DNA from: an uncultured Flavobacteriales bacterium
Lineage (GTDB): Bacteria; Bacteroidota; Bacteroidia; Flavobacteriales_G; Salibacteraceae
NCBI GenBank assembly: GCA_943788145.1
Contig: CALSPD010000016.1
Location: 1 to 64,000 of the forward strand
DNA length: 64,000 nt
Direction of reading: 5' to 3'
The position numbers and the translations under genes are program-made. This document shows positions 9,998 through 20,895 of the stretch, in pieces; within the stretch, counting starts at the first letter, position 1; every line of letters begins with the position of its first letter. The notes below the pieces were generated by a model. The model searched no databases. It had not been told where the DNA came from and was given only the letters and a program-made list of their open reading frames with translations.

Positions 9998-10729
9998 TTA
10001 TTGAAGTACAAACCTTAAGGTCGTTGACTCACCGCCTTGACGTAGAACAGCAAAGTAAACCCCAGGTTGCAGGTTAAATTGGTCGACAGGAACTCGTGTA
10101 AGTCCTTTTCCTGATTCGTTTTTCCAGCTCCCTAGGACAGAACCTAAGAGGGAATAAATGGTAATAACACTATGTTCAGAGCTTGCCGATTGAATGACAA
10201 GATTTCCACCTTTTGTCATTGGGTTCCGTTCTGAAAACAGATTGAGACCAAGGTTATCTAGTTCAGCAATGTCAGCGGGTGTGCCAGCATTTAACGTAAT
10301 CGAATAGTCCTTCAAGTCATAGGTGAAGGTCGGCAGGTTTGTGTGTAATTGAAAAACAGCCACTAAGTCATTGCTGCCAACTTCTAGCGGATTATCAGGT
10401 GTTCCAAAAATTCGGATACATCCAAAATCTCCTCCTTCGATACCACAAGTCGAGTTTTGACATTCGTAAGACAAACCCGATGGCAGTCCATTTACAGCAG
10501 TTAGAACCACGCTGTCCACGCTTAGGCTGATGGTTATGGTTGTTTCGGCCGGCACGCTCATGTGAATCACTGCTTCATAGGCCAATCCTATTGTAGCTTC
10601 GGGCAAACCTTCTTGCTCGGTTGGGGAATACAGACCAGTGATTGTTGTGTCAGGGACACATTGTGCGAACAGATCAACCGATAAAAATGTAGTAAATGAG
10701 CACAGGAAAATAATGTAAAGGTGTCTCAT
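9998..10729 (-). CDS. T9SS type A sorting domain-containing protein
   Basis: Signal peptide plus C-terminal IYSLLGSVLGSW...FNLQPGVYFAVLRQGGESTTLRFVLQ. Confidence 0.75.
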   Translation of the reverse strand: MRHLYIIFLCSFTTFLSVDLFAQCVPDTTITGLYSPTEQEGLPEATIGLAYEAVIHMSVPAETTITISLSVDSVVLTAVNGLPSGLSYECQNSTCGIEGGDFGCIRIFGTPDNPLEVGSNDLVAVFQLHTNLPTFTYDLKDYSITLNAGTPADIAELDNLGLNLFSERNPMTKGGNLVIQSASSEHSVITIYSLLGSVLGSWKNESGKGLTRVPVDQFNLQPGVYFAVLRQGGESTTLRFVLQ

Positions 10730-10732
10730 ATA

Positions 10733-11104
10733 TTAATCCGTTTCCAAATCTCGACCCACTTCGTCCATGATTATAAAATCAATCGCTTCTTGCTTTGTTG
10801 GTGTAATATTTAGAACAGAATCCAGTTGGGAAATACTGCATAATTTCTGAACCAAGTCGTTGAGTCCGCAGATTACAAAGGTTCCTTGAGCATTTTTACA
10901 TAGTCGATTACCCACCAATATCGCGCTTAATCCTGAGGAATCGCAATACCTTGCATTGGATAAATCCAATACGATATTTTTAATTCCTTGACCATTAAGT
11001 TCTACAAACTTCGCCTTAAGCTCAGGAGAAATTACTCCCCCCAACTTCTCAGATTCAATGCTAACAAGCGTATAGTTGTCGTTTTGAGTTATTGTAAAAT
11101 TCAT
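10733..11104 (-). CDS. STAS-domain anti-sigma factor antagonist
   Basis: NIVLDLSNARYCDSSGLSAILVGNRLC. Confidence 0.85.
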   Translation of the reverse strand: MNFTITQNDNYTLVSIESEKLGGVISPELKAKFVELNGQGIKNIVLDLSNARYCDSSGLSAILVGNRLCKNAQGTFVICGLNDLVQKLCSISQLDSVLNITPTKQEAIDFIIMDEVGRDLETD

Positions 11105-11143
11105 AAAAGAAAGATTTAAACGGTCACTAACAAATATATCAAA

Positions 11144-12082
11144 TCAACTCGTTGGCTTTACTTGACCTGAAAGAAGATAAAGAACTGCCATTCTGATAGC
11201 AACGCCATTCTCAACTTGGTTCAAGATAATACTATTCTTTCCATCTGCTATGTCCGAAGTGATTTCTACGCCTCTATTTATCGGTCCTGGGTGCATAATT
11301 ATTATGTCTGTTTTCCCAAGTTCCGCAAGCAGCGCGTTACTGAGTCCATATTGCATTGTGTATTCACGAAGGGAAGGAAAGTATTGAATTTCTTGTCGTT
11401 CGAGTTGAATCCTTAGCATATTAACCACTTCACACCATTGAAGCGCTTTTCTAAAATCTAAGAATACTTTGACGCCTAGACTTTCGATGTGCTTTGGTAA
11501 AAGGGTAGATGGACCGCAAACCGCGACTTCGGCCCCAAGCTTTTGCAAACAGAAGATATTGGATAGCGCAACCCTGGAATGCAAAATATCTCCAACAATT
11601 AAAATTTTCCGACCGGTCAAGTCTCCTAATTTCTCTCTGAGTGAAAAAGCGTCTAGCAATGCCTGTGTCGGGTGTTCATGAGCGCCATCTCCGGCATTTA
11701 TGATGCTGCAATCGACATGGTTCGCTAGAAACATACAAGCTCCAGGATTCGGATGTCGCATCACGACAACATCGACTTTCATAGCAAGGATATTATTGAC
11801 CGTATCGGCCAAGGTTTCCCCTTTTTTAACAGATGAGGATGAAGCTGAAAAATTGACTACATCCGCTGATAATCGCTTTTCCGCTAATTCGAAAGAGAGC
11901 TTTGTTCGGGTTGAATTTTCAAAAAAGACATTTGCAATGGTCACGTCTCGAAGCGAAGGAACTTTCTTAATCGGACGATTTAATACATCTTTAAAATTAT
12001 CGGCCGTCCGAAATATCAACTCGATATCCTCTTTTGTGATTTGCTTTATGCCGAGCAGATGTTTAGTACTCAGTTTCGTCAT
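11144..12082 (-). CDS. pyrB: Aspartate carbamoyltransferase catalytic subunit
   Basis: FFENSTRTKLSFELAEKRL; HPTQALLDAFSL; HPGPINRGVEI. Confidence 0.95.
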   Translation of the reverse strand: MTKLSTKHLLGIKQITKEDIELIFRTADNFKDVLNRPIKKVPSLRDVTIANVFFENSTRTKLSFELAEKRLSADVVNFSASSSSVKKGETLADTVNNILAMKVDVVVMRHPNPGACMFLANHVDCSIINAGDGAHEHPTQALLDAFSLREKLGDLTGRKILIVGDILHSRVALSNIFCLQKLGAEVAVCGPSTLLPKHIESLGVKVFLDFRKALQWCEVVNMLRIQLERQEIQYFPSLREYTMQYGLSNALLAELGKTDIIIMHPGPINRGVEITSDIADGKNSIILNQVENGVAIRMAVLYLLSGQVKPTS

Positions 12083-12630
12083 GCTTTTTTGGTTGAACTA
12101 AAAAGAATCACTTTATTTTCCATATCGTTTTCAGACCATTGAACTTTTACCGTTTCGTCTGAAACAACGTCCACTACTCTACCCGTATAATCTGGCTGAA
12201 CGGGCAATTCACGGCTAAACCTACGATCAATCAATACCATCAACTCTACGTGAGCAGGACGGCCAAAATCCAGCATAGCGTCCAATCCAGCCCGAACGGT
12301 TCGCCCCGTGTAGAGGACATCATCCACGAGGAGTATATTCCGACCTTCAATGCTAAAATCGAGGTTGGTTTTTGATGGCACCAACATTTCTGTTCGTCTC
12401 CTAAAATCGTCTCGATGAAAGGTAATATCCAGTTCACCGTAGTTTATAGTACCTACATTATAAATGCGCTTTAACCGTTCAACCATCCTTCGGCCAAGAA
12501 AAACCCCACGAGGTTGGAGCGCTATGATGGCGAAATTATTAACATCAAGATGCTGCTCATAAACCTGAAAGGCAAGCCTATCCAGGGTATGGTTTAATAA
12601 TTCATGGTCTAACAACAGTCTCGATTCCAT
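12079..12630 (-). CDS. pyrR: Bifunctional pyr operon regulator / uracil phosphoribosyltransferase
   Basis: NILLVDDVLYTGRTVRAGLDAMLDFGRP; LVLIDRRFSRELPVQPDYTGR. Confidence 0.93.
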   Translation of the reverse strand: MESRLLLDHELLNHTLDRLAFQVYEQHLDVNNFAIIALQPRGVFLGRRMVERLKRIYNVGTINYGELDITFHRDDFRRRTEMLVPSKTNLDFSIEGRNILLVDDVLYTGRTVRAGLDAMLDFGRPAHVELMVLIDRRFSRELPVQPDYTGRVVDVVSDETVKVQWSENDMENKVILFSSTKKA

Positions 12631-12667
12631 CTATTGAGGGCAAATATACTTGAGTATTCAAGGCAAA

Positions 12668-12698
12668 AAAAATCCCCTTCCGTAAGGAAGAGGATTTT
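12668..12698 (-). terminator. Intrinsic terminator downstream of rpsA
   Basis: Hairpin AAAATCC(CCTTCC-GTAA-GGAAG)AGGATTTT with A/T-rich flanks between rpsA and pyrR. Confidence 0.75.
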
Positions 12699-12721
12699 AT
12701 ATCTAAAAGAATGCAATCGCA

Positions 12722-14836
12722 TTATTTTTTCGGTTTTGACTTGCTTTTCTTTTCTGCAAGTTCCATCTCATCTTTCAATGAAGAAAGGACATCTAAATCA
12801 CCAAGAGTTGTCTTTTCGATTGAATCGTTAAGTTTCTTAACGACTCTTCGATCATTTTTAGACTTGGTAGCTTTAGCACCGCCTCTTGCTGGCTTTTCGT
12901 TTTCTTCATCGTCAGCGATATGAGCTGTTTCGAACGTTTTAGTATGTGAAACAATGATCTTTTTAGAGTCCTTGTTGAATTCTAAAATTTGGAAATCTAG
13001 CGTTTCTTCATTTGCTGCCTTCGAACCATCTGCCTTCACTAGGTGACGACTTGGAGCGAATCCTTCAACACCATAAGGTAAGTTTACAACACCGCCTTTA
13101 TCGTTTCGTTGAATGATTGTTCCTTGGTGTGTTGATCCAATTTCAAAAACTGTTTCAAAAACTTCCCATGGATTCTCTTCCAATTGCTTGTGTCCAAGAC
13201 TCAATCTTCGGTTTTCTTTGTCTATTTCTAGCACAACTACTTCCATGTCTGATCCAGCTTTTGTGAACTCAGATGGATGATTGATTTTCTTGCTCCAGCT
13301 CAAATCAGAAATATGGATAAGACCATCAATTCCTTCTTCTAGCTCAACAAACACACCGAAGTTAGATAGGTTAGTAACCCTTCCTGTATGCTTGCTCTCT
13401 ACTGGGTAACGCTTCTCGATATCTTCCCAAGGATCTTGAGTCAATTGGCGTGTACTTAATGAAAGCTTACGCTCTTCACGATCGATTGCTATAACCTTCG
13501 CTTCAACTTCATCTCCAACTTTGAAGAATTGATCAGCAGTTCTCAAGTGTTGAGACCAGCTCATTTCGGAAACGTGGATAAGACCTTCAACTCCAGCGGC
13601 TACTTCAACAAATGCTCCGTAGTCAGCTAAAACAACAACTTTTCCTTTAATGTTATCACCTTCTTTGATCTCTGTGTTCAAGGCATCCCATGGATGAGCA
13701 TGAAGTTGCTTAACACCAAGTGCAATTCGCTTCTTGTCATCATCGAAGTCAAGGATAACAACGTTGATCGTTTGATCCAACTCCACAACTTCCTCTGGAT
13801 GATTGATTCGACCCCAGCTTAGGTCAGTAATGTGGATAAGACCATCTACTCCACCAAGATCAATGAACACACCATAAGAAGTGATGTTCTTAACTGTACC
13901 CTCAAGTACTTGACCTTTTTCAAGTTTTTGCATGATCTCAACCTTCTGCAATTCGATTTCTGCCTCGATCAATGCTTTGTGAGATACGACAACGTTTTTA
14001 AACTCATTGTTGATTTTCACAACTTTGAATTCCATGTCTTTTCCTACGTAGATATCGTAGTCACGGATAGGCTTAACGTCAATCTGAGAACCTGGAAGGA
14101 AAGCTTCAAGGCCAAATACATCAACAATAAGACCTCCTTTAGTTCTACACTTAACGTGTCCACGAATGATGGTATCATTCTCCTTAGCAGCGTTAACACG
14201 CTCCCAAGCACGCATCATTCTTGCTTTCTTATGCGATAGCAATAATTGACCGTTTGCGTCTTCCGTCTTCTCTACATAAACTTCAACTTCATCTCCGATT
14301 TTCAAATTCGGATTGTGTCGAAATTCTGGAGAAGGAATAACTCCTTCACTCTTATAGCCAATGTTTACAACGACTTCACGATTTGTCATGGCAACAACCT
14401 TTCCGTCAATCACTGTATGCTCAGTAATTGAAGTCAATGTTTCGTCATACATGCGCTCCATTTCTTCGCGCTCGCTATCCGAATAAACTTCTCTTTTCTT
14501 ATCAAGTTTTGACCAGTCGAATTCAGCAAGTGTAGGTCGCTTTACCTCTTCTACTTTCGCAGCTGGAGTTTTGACCTCTTCCTTCACAGCCTCCGCCTCA
14601 ACAGCTGGAGCTGGAGTTTCAGCAGCAACTTCAACAACTGCTTCTGCAGGCGCCTCGGCTGTTACATCTACTTGATTAACTCTGGTTCTTGGTTTTTTTG
14701 GAGCGGCTTTTTCGGCTGTCTCCTCTTTTTTAGCGGTAGTTTTAGTTGCAGCAGCCTTTTTCGCTGGTGCCTTCTTTGCTGCTCCTTCTACCTTGGATGC
14801 TGCAGCTTCTTCTGTCTTTTTTGCCATGTGGCGCAA
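12722..14836 (-). CDS. rpsA: 30S ribosomal protein S1 with Ala/Lys/Glu-rich N-terminal extension
   Basis: Repeated S1 domains (GTVKNITSYGVFIDLGGVDGLIHITDLSW etc.); ~110-aa low-complexity N-terminus. Confidence 0.92.
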   Translation of the reverse strand: MRHMAKKTEEAAASKVEGAAKKAPAKKAAATKTTAKKEETAEKAAPKKPRTRVNQVDVTAEAPAEAVVEVAAETPAPAVEAEAVKEEVKTPAAKVEEVKRPTLAEFDWSKLDKKREVYSDSEREEMERMYDETLTSITEHTVIDGKVVAMTNREVVVNIGYKSEGVIPSPEFRHNPNLKIGDEVEVYVEKTEDANGQLLLSHKKARMMRAWERVNAAKENDTIIRGHVKCRTKGGLIVDVFGLEAFLPGSQIDVKPIRDYDIYVGKDMEFKVVKINNEFKNVVVSHKALIEAEIELQKVEIMQKLEKGQVLEGTVKNITSYGVFIDLGGVDGLIHITDLSWGRINHPEEVVELDQTINVVILDFDDDKKRIALGVKQLHAHPWDALNTEIKEGDNIKGKVVVLADYGAFVEVAAGVEGLIHVSEMSWSQHLRTADQFFKVGDEVEAKVIAIDREERKLSLSTRQLTQDPWEDIEKRYPVESKHTGRVTNLSNFGVFVELEEGIDGLIHISDLSWSKKINHPSEFTKAGSDMEVVVLEIDKENRRLSLGHKQLEENPWEVFETVFEIGSTHQGTIIQRNDKGGVVNLPYGVEGFAPSRHLVKADGSKAANEETLDFQILEFNKDSKKIIVSHTKTFETAHIADDEENEKPARGGAKATKSKNDRRVVKKLNDSIEKTTLGDLDVLSSLKDEMELAEKKSKSKPKK

Positions 14837-14945
14837 TTTGTATCTTGTTCAAATCGGCACGAACAAGAGGTTTTTAATATTAAGGGCAACCGACATACCC
14901 CTTCCCAAATCGGGGTGCAAATGTAGAAATATATTGAAGAAATAC

Positions 14946-17210
14946 TTATCTGATTATCACCATTTTCTCGATTTGTACGAGCGTTTGATTTAATTCAAAC
15001 CGGACTGTGTACACGCCCACTTGAAAATGGCTCGAATCGAAATCGATATATTGTCCTTCTAGTCGTGTTTCAAAGACGATTCTACCATGCTGATCGTAAA
15101 CAGCAATATTCATTCGTTGCTTTTGTCCGCTTCCCAACGAAAACCGCGTCATTCCGGAAGTCGGATTGGGAATAATACTAACCAAACTTGGATTTTGATC
15201 CGATAAAATATTCAGTGTAGAATCGTGCAGAATGCGAATGAGCATAGAATCGCGACTCAGGCAACCACTATCATCGGCCTGATAGAAGATTAAAACTGAA
15301 TCTGGACCAATAAACAGGCTTGGATTAAAAATGCCCTGCGCTGTCGGATTACCCGAATTAGCATAATCTGACCAAGCGCCACCATTAGTGGCAGCCGTCA
15401 ATTGAACAGCCGTTATGTGATCAAAGAAGGTATCTGAGCTTAATATGTTGGTATTTGGCAATCCTTTTACTCTGATTTTAATTGAATCGGAATTTGCGCA
15501 ACTGCCTGTCAAATCATAGATGACATTGATAACTGAATCAGCGCCATCAGGCACATTCAACTGAAATGGCGAAAAAACACCAGCGAGGCTATTTAGAATT
15601 CCGGGGCCAGAAAAGACTCCCCCACCTGTGCTGGTCAGGATGGTATCAATATCATCGTTAGCGCAATAAACGGTTGGCAAGACACTACCTCCATGTGCCA
15701 TGGTCAGATCAATCGGGTAAGCTTCAAACACATGAATGGTAACGGTGTCCTTGTTTCCGCACCCTTCAGGTTGATCGCTCTCAACGGTATATATGGTCGA
15801 TTGGCTGGGATGAATCCAAGGTTTTTGGCACCCAACGCAACCGAAATTCGTTCCTACTTGAATGGGATCTCCAGATAACGATTGCCAGTAAAAAGTATCT
15901 CCACCATGCGCATTCAAAATGATGGTATCATCTGCGCAAACGGTAGTATCTGATCGCAAATACGTTTGTCGTCCAGAAAGTATTCGAAAGCTATAGTCGT
16001 TATAGCCTGGATTCGGACAAAAATCATCTTCCACAAACACATTAAACCAAGTCTCGGCAGTGGCAGAAGTGAAGTTGAAGATCGAGATGTGAAATGTATC
16101 CGGATTGGTTCCGCTGTGTGAGTAGGCAACACTGTCCACATATTCGCCTAAGTTGCATTGGAAGGACAATGAGTCTCCACTCAGCGCGCCACTGGTGTCA
16201 TAATCAGCGAAGACAATATCAATTTCAATATCCTGACCTTGACATGTTTGAATGCTTATGGAGTCAACTATCGTTGCATTTGAGTTTAGCGTTGATATTG
16301 CGATTGGTGCGCTATTATCACAAGAATCTACGACCATAAAGTGAACATCGCGGTGAAGTTGGGCCTTTAACGCTCCTGTAGATTTATCGTATTCACTGAC
16401 TTTAACCGCTACGGCATATATTCCAACGATGTAACCTGCAGGAAGAAAAGGTGTGAAACTTATGTCGCCATTGGCAGAATTCAGAGTGATAGCGCCTGGA
16501 AGTGGTTGTGTTGGCGCAAATCCACTTGCGTAGTTTATCGAAGTGAATGAGCCAGCATTGAATTCATCCCAAGCGGTGTCCAACTCCCAAAACAAACTAT
16601 CCCCGTCTGCATCTGTTGCGCCCCAGTGATAAGTGACTTCCTGTCCTGCACAGTAAAATGGAATGGGACGAGGATTTTTAAATTGGACGCTACTGTTTTC
16701 GGGGTAATCCGATTTATTAAGGCTTGACCAGACGGTGTTGAAAGGTTGCCCCACGAAATTATGGCCACTGGATCTAGCGCCATTTCGATAAACCATCATC
16801 CACTCATGGCAATTGCCCGTATCGATGATGGAAAAATCTATAATCGCCTTATACCCAAGTAATTTTATGCCCATGTAACCGCAAGGACCATAGGAACATG
16901 CATTGTATATTGGATCCGACTTACAGACAGGCGAAGCATCAATAATGGTATCCATAAAAGCCGTTATCGTGTCCAAAAAGCCCTGATCTTCACAATAAAG
17001 ATAAAACGAAGTGTAAGTCGGTAAAGGTCCATTCCAGCTGCAGTTACCATTATTAAAAAACGTACCTGGACAATTTGATGGCATATCGCAATACACCTCA
17101 AAAGAGTCGCCTGAAAGATGTTTGTAGGATACATTTAATCCGATGACATGTGTAGCCGATGCTTCACCAAGCCCCAACAATGTCAAGAAAAAACAGATCA
17201 AATACCTCAT
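14946..17210 (-). CDS. Large secreted protein with T9SS type A sorting domain
   Basis: N-terminal ASATHVIGLNVSYKHLSGDSFEVYCDM; C-terminal IPNPTSGMTRFSL...VGVYTVRFELNQTLVQIEKMVIIR. Confidence 0.75.
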   Translation of the reverse strand: MRYLICFFLTLLGLGEASATHVIGLNVSYKHLSGDSFEVYCDMPSNCPGTFFNNGNCSWNGPLPTYTSFYLYCEDQGFLDTITAFMDTIIDASPVCKSDPIYNACSYGPCGYMGIKLLGYKAIIDFSIIDTGNCHEWMMVYRNGARSSGHNFVGQPFNTVWSSLNKSDYPENSSVQFKNPRPIPFYCAGQEVTYHWGATDADGDSLFWELDTAWDEFNAGSFTSINYASGFAPTQPLPGAITLNSANGDISFTPFLPAGYIVGIYAVAVKVSEYDKSTGALKAQLHRDVHFMVVDSCDNSAPIAISTLNSNATIVDSISIQTCQGQDIEIDIVFADYDTSGALSGDSLSFQCNLGEYVDSVAYSHSGTNPDTFHISIFNFTSATAETWFNVFVEDDFCPNPGYNDYSFRILSGRQTYLRSDTTVCADDTIILNAHGGDTFYWQSLSGDPIQVGTNFGCVGCQKPWIHPSQSTIYTVESDQPEGCGNKDTVTIHVFEAYPIDLTMAHGGSVLPTVYCANDDIDTILTSTGGGVFSGPGILNSLAGVFSPFQLNVPDGADSVINVIYDLTGSCANSDSIKIRVKGLPNTNILSSDTFFDHITAVQLTAATNGGAWSDYANSGNPTAQGIFNPSLFIGPDSVLIFYQADDSGCLSRDSMLIRILHDSTLNILSDQNPSLVSIIPNPTSGMTRFSLGSGQKQRMNIAVYDQHGRIVFETRLEGQYIDFDSSHFQVGVYTVRFELNQTLVQIEKMVIIR

Positions 17211-17263
17211 GGTCCTGTGTTGTGATTTTCAGACGGGACTACATCGACTTAAGTTGACCAGAC

Positions 17264-19604
17264 CTAATGTTGAACGACAAAATTCCCTTGGTGAATTATT
17301 TGATTTTCGGCATAGACTTCAATGAAATAGACACCCGATGGTAAAAATGAAACATCGATTAACGCTTGGCTACTTCTTGGGTTAGAAATGAATATCATTT
17401 CACCCAACATATTCACCACCTTTATTTCATTCATTACTTGGTTTGCATTCACTGTAACCATTCCAGCAGATGGATTTGGATGAATCTGAATCTCGGTTGC
17501 AAGCGTGGTTTCTAATCCAGTTGGTTTCTTTAGCTCCAATCGATTCGAGAACAAAATAAATTCGAGGCTGTCGATTTCATTCCATGCTTCGGTAAGCGTA
17601 ATCACAGGGGCGATGTTGTTTTGAATCAACCAGCGATCTACGTAAACCGCATAATCGCCATTGGTTAAACTTTCAAAGCCGAATGCTCCATTCACGTCTG
17701 TCTTTGTATAGGCTATTGGGTCTTGAGTTGCGTTCATTAAAACAATTTCAACGCCAGCCACGGGATCGCCCACTGCCCTGCCCGCTCCTTGGCTTACTAT
17801 ACCTGAAATAAATCCTGTGCCACCAAGGTTGATTCCACTCTGTACCTCATGCGTCAATTCGAGCGTATCGCAAAAATCGGGATAGATGAAATCTGCCATA
17901 GGCACCACGACCTTTGAATCGTAATAAGTAGGAATTAAAAGCGGAAAGGCACTGGCATTTGGAGACACCTTCAATAAGAAGGAGTCTATTCCCAATAAAA
18001 AGGTGAAATATCCGGCTGCATCGGTAGTTGTAGAGTCGATGACATAGACCGAATCTTGTCCTGCATCGTATTGAAAGCGATAGACTTTAGAACTCGTAAC
18101 AGGATTTAGAGCCGTATCCAACGCCTGACCTATCAAAACGGCTGGGTCAGTGACGACAGTGACGGTGTCCGTAAAACTGCAATTACCTGTCATGTAATTC
18201 TCAACCAAATAGACTGTGGAATTAAAGGGGTTTAATTCCACTTGGGTACAAGCAGCATTTAGACAATTGAAATTAAGCGAACTAAAAGGGTCACCGCTTA
18301 AAACCGACCAAATGGACAAAGAATCGGCCTTGGTTGTTAGCGTATCCCAATTGTTGTAGCACCCAAAAACAGTTTCTGCACGCGGACCTACCGAACTAAT
18401 ATGAATCGCCTTGGAAGCCTGTCCCATCATAGGATTATGGGTGTCAAATGCTTTAACAATAACATCAATGCCATAAGAATATACCTTATTAATCACTGCG
18501 CGTATTGTTGCCGTAGTTGGGTTAATTCCGGTTTGAGTGATTTGATAATAATCCGCGATGAATTCTAGGTTGCTAAAAACATTGATGGTGTCGCCAAGAT
18601 CAGGATCTGAGAATTCTACGTCAAAACTGAAGGTGTCTTCCACGCAAACACGGAGGCTCAACGAATCAAGTTGCTTGGCATTCACAACGTTGTTTAAGTC
18701 GTCCCAAACTGGATTATTGTTGTTTTGAAAGGGAAACACAAAAAACTGAACGTCTCGAAAAGTTTCCTGCTTCAGGTTTCCAGATTCAGGATCCCATTCA
18801 CTTGTTTTAATATTTAAGACATAATTGGCATAGCTGTATCCCGATGGAATTTTCGGTTTCAAAATGAATTTGACCAGTTGCATTATTCAGGCTTAGTCCA
18901 TTAGCTGGTTGACTTCCGTTGTATCCTGAATTGTAATTAACAGGATTTAAATTCCCATTGTTATATGTGTTCCAGGCCTCTATTAGTTCATACGATAAAC
19001 TGTCACCATCCAAATCATACATGGCCACACTAAAAGAATAATTGCTACTATCCAACAAGCCAGCTGGTGTATCAAATTTGAATGACTTTACAGAGCTATT
19101 GTTATATGGATTCGATAAATCAATGTCCATATAAGTATAATAGGAAGGTTGACTTAACACGTTCACCGAACTGTTTCTTGCACCTGTGTTAATGTAAAAA
19201 CGCAGTGTATCGCATGATCCCATATACGAGCTCAAATTGATTATGGTGTCGTATGTAGCGACTTGAAAACCTGTATATCCATTGCTCCCAGCAGCTCCAC
19301 ATGAATTTAAGTTTTGTCCCGACCAGCTATAAAGTGGATATTCCTTTATACCAGAAAGCGGAATTGCCAAATTTGTTGATTGTGAAAATTGGCTAATACA
19401 GATAACTCCAACACCTATATATGAACCGATAGGTGGATTTCCTCCTGTCCAAATCGTCCCTCCACACCAGTCAATATGCTCTACTCGAATCAAGTAATTT
19501 GAGTCACCGATATACTCATAGGTCAATTCCTGAGAGATAAGGTGAGATGCAAATGCTCCTCCCGACAAGGAAAAAAAGAGCATCGAGGCAAAGAATAATT
19601 TCAT
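17264..19604 (-). CDS. Paralog of 14946..17210, T9SS type A sorting protein split by a frameshift near 18860
   Basis: ORF 18807..19604 has the signal peptide and N-terminal domain; ORF 17264..18883 continues with KFILKPKIPSGYSYANYVLNIKTSEW and a T9SS CTD. Confidence 0.7.
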
Positions 19605-19665
19605 ATGGGTTCAGGTTTGATGCATTGACGCAAACCAGAAAAGAATAGTTGACCTCAGTTTGAAT

Positions 19666-20895
19666 TTACTTCTCTAAACGCTCTAGTCGCTGCAACACAG
19701 GCGGGTGCGAGTAACTGACAAAAACCAAGTAAGGATGCGGTTTCAAGTTGCCCAAATTTTCAGCCGTGAGCTTTTTCAACCCAGAAGCCAAGGGTTTGCC
19801 ATCGTAAGTATCGCGGGCATAGGCATCGGCTTCGAATTCATTTTTTCGACTCAATATATTCATCCCTATACCAATCAAAGTGCTGATGGGCGAAAACATG
19901 ATGCCAAAAGCAATGATTCCGACATGAAAAGAAGCTTGTTTCGCGCCAAGCGCTTGAGAAAATTCTGGAATCCGCAAAAACAAACCGAGTAAAAACAGCA
20001 TAATCCCAGACTGAACTATGCTCAGAATCAACGATTGTCGGGTGTGTTGCTTTTTGTAATGGCCAATTTCATGTGCTAAGACCGCCACTATCTCCTCTGT
20101 CGTCATTTGTTCGATGAGCGTATCGTACAAGACGATTTTCTTTTTTGGCCCCAAACCGCTAAAAAAAGCATTGGATTTACCGCTCCGTTTTGACCCATCC
20201 ATGACGAACAAATTGGTGAGTTTGAACCCCACCTTATTGCAGTAGGCCTCAATAGCTGTGCGTAACTCTCCCTCTTCCAGCGGAGTAAACTTATTGAATA
20301 GTGGCATGATCCAGCTGGCGGCAAACATGGTCATGAAGAGGGAAAAAATCGTCATCACCACCCAAGCGGTTATCCAGAAGTAATCGCCCAATTCGTAATA
20401 AAACCAAATGATGAGTGCACCTAAAGGAAGACCAATGGCAGCGGACAACAACGCCCCTTTTATCATGTCTATAATAAAGGTTTTGACCGTGGTTTTATTG
20501 AAGCCAAATTTTTCTTCAATAACGAAGGTGCTGTAAATTCTAAAGGGCAGCGAAAGGATGGAAGAACCCAAACCGAGCACTCCGAAAAAAGCCAAAGCCA
20601 GCACAATGTCATGTTCTACGTATTGCCTCAACCAGCTGTCTATGCTTCCAAACCAACCCATGACCAACATAGCCAACGAAATGACAATACTGATGGATGA
20701 ACTGACGGAGCCGATTCGCCCGTTTGCTTTGTCGTAAGCCAACCATTTGGCATACTTTTCTTCATCGTAAATGCCCGCAGCTTCTGGCGGCATTATGGGC
20801 GACTTCGCTTTATCGTTGAGGTAGTCTAGCCATTTCCCAAAAAGGAAACTGGCTAAAGTGAGTGCAAAAAATGTCCAATAAATGATGTCTATCAA
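19666..20895 (-). CDS. M48 family (Ste24/CAAX prenyl protease-like) metallopeptidase
   Basis: VAVLAHEIGHYKKQHT; multiple TM segments; FEADAYARD. Confidence 0.88.
   Translation of the reverse strand: MIDIIYWTFFALTLASFLFGKWLDYLNDKAKSPIMPPEAAGIYDEEKYAKWLAYDKANGRIGSVSSSISIVISLAMLVMGWFGSIDSWLRQYVEHDIVLALAFFGVLGLGSSILSLPFRIYSTFVIEEKFGFNKTTVKTFIIDMIKGALLSAAIGLPLGALIIWFYYELGDYFWITAWVVMTIFSLFMTMFAASWIMPLFNKFTPLEEGELRTAIEAYCNKVGFKLTNLFVMDGSKRSGKSNAFFSGLGPKKKIVLYDTLIEQMTTEEIVAVLAHEIGHYKKQHTRQSLILSIVQSGIMLFLLGLFLRIPEFSQALGAKQASFHVGIIAFGIMFSPISTLIGIGMNILSRKNEFEADAYARDTYDGKPLASGLKKLTAENLGNLKPHPYLVFVSYSHPPVLQRLERLEK

Noticed and set aside
11700-12101. Plus-strand ORF 133 aa
   Set aside because: Antisense to pyrB, which is unambiguous
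13832-14239. Plus-strand ORF 135 aa
   Set aside because: Antisense to S1 repeats in rpsA
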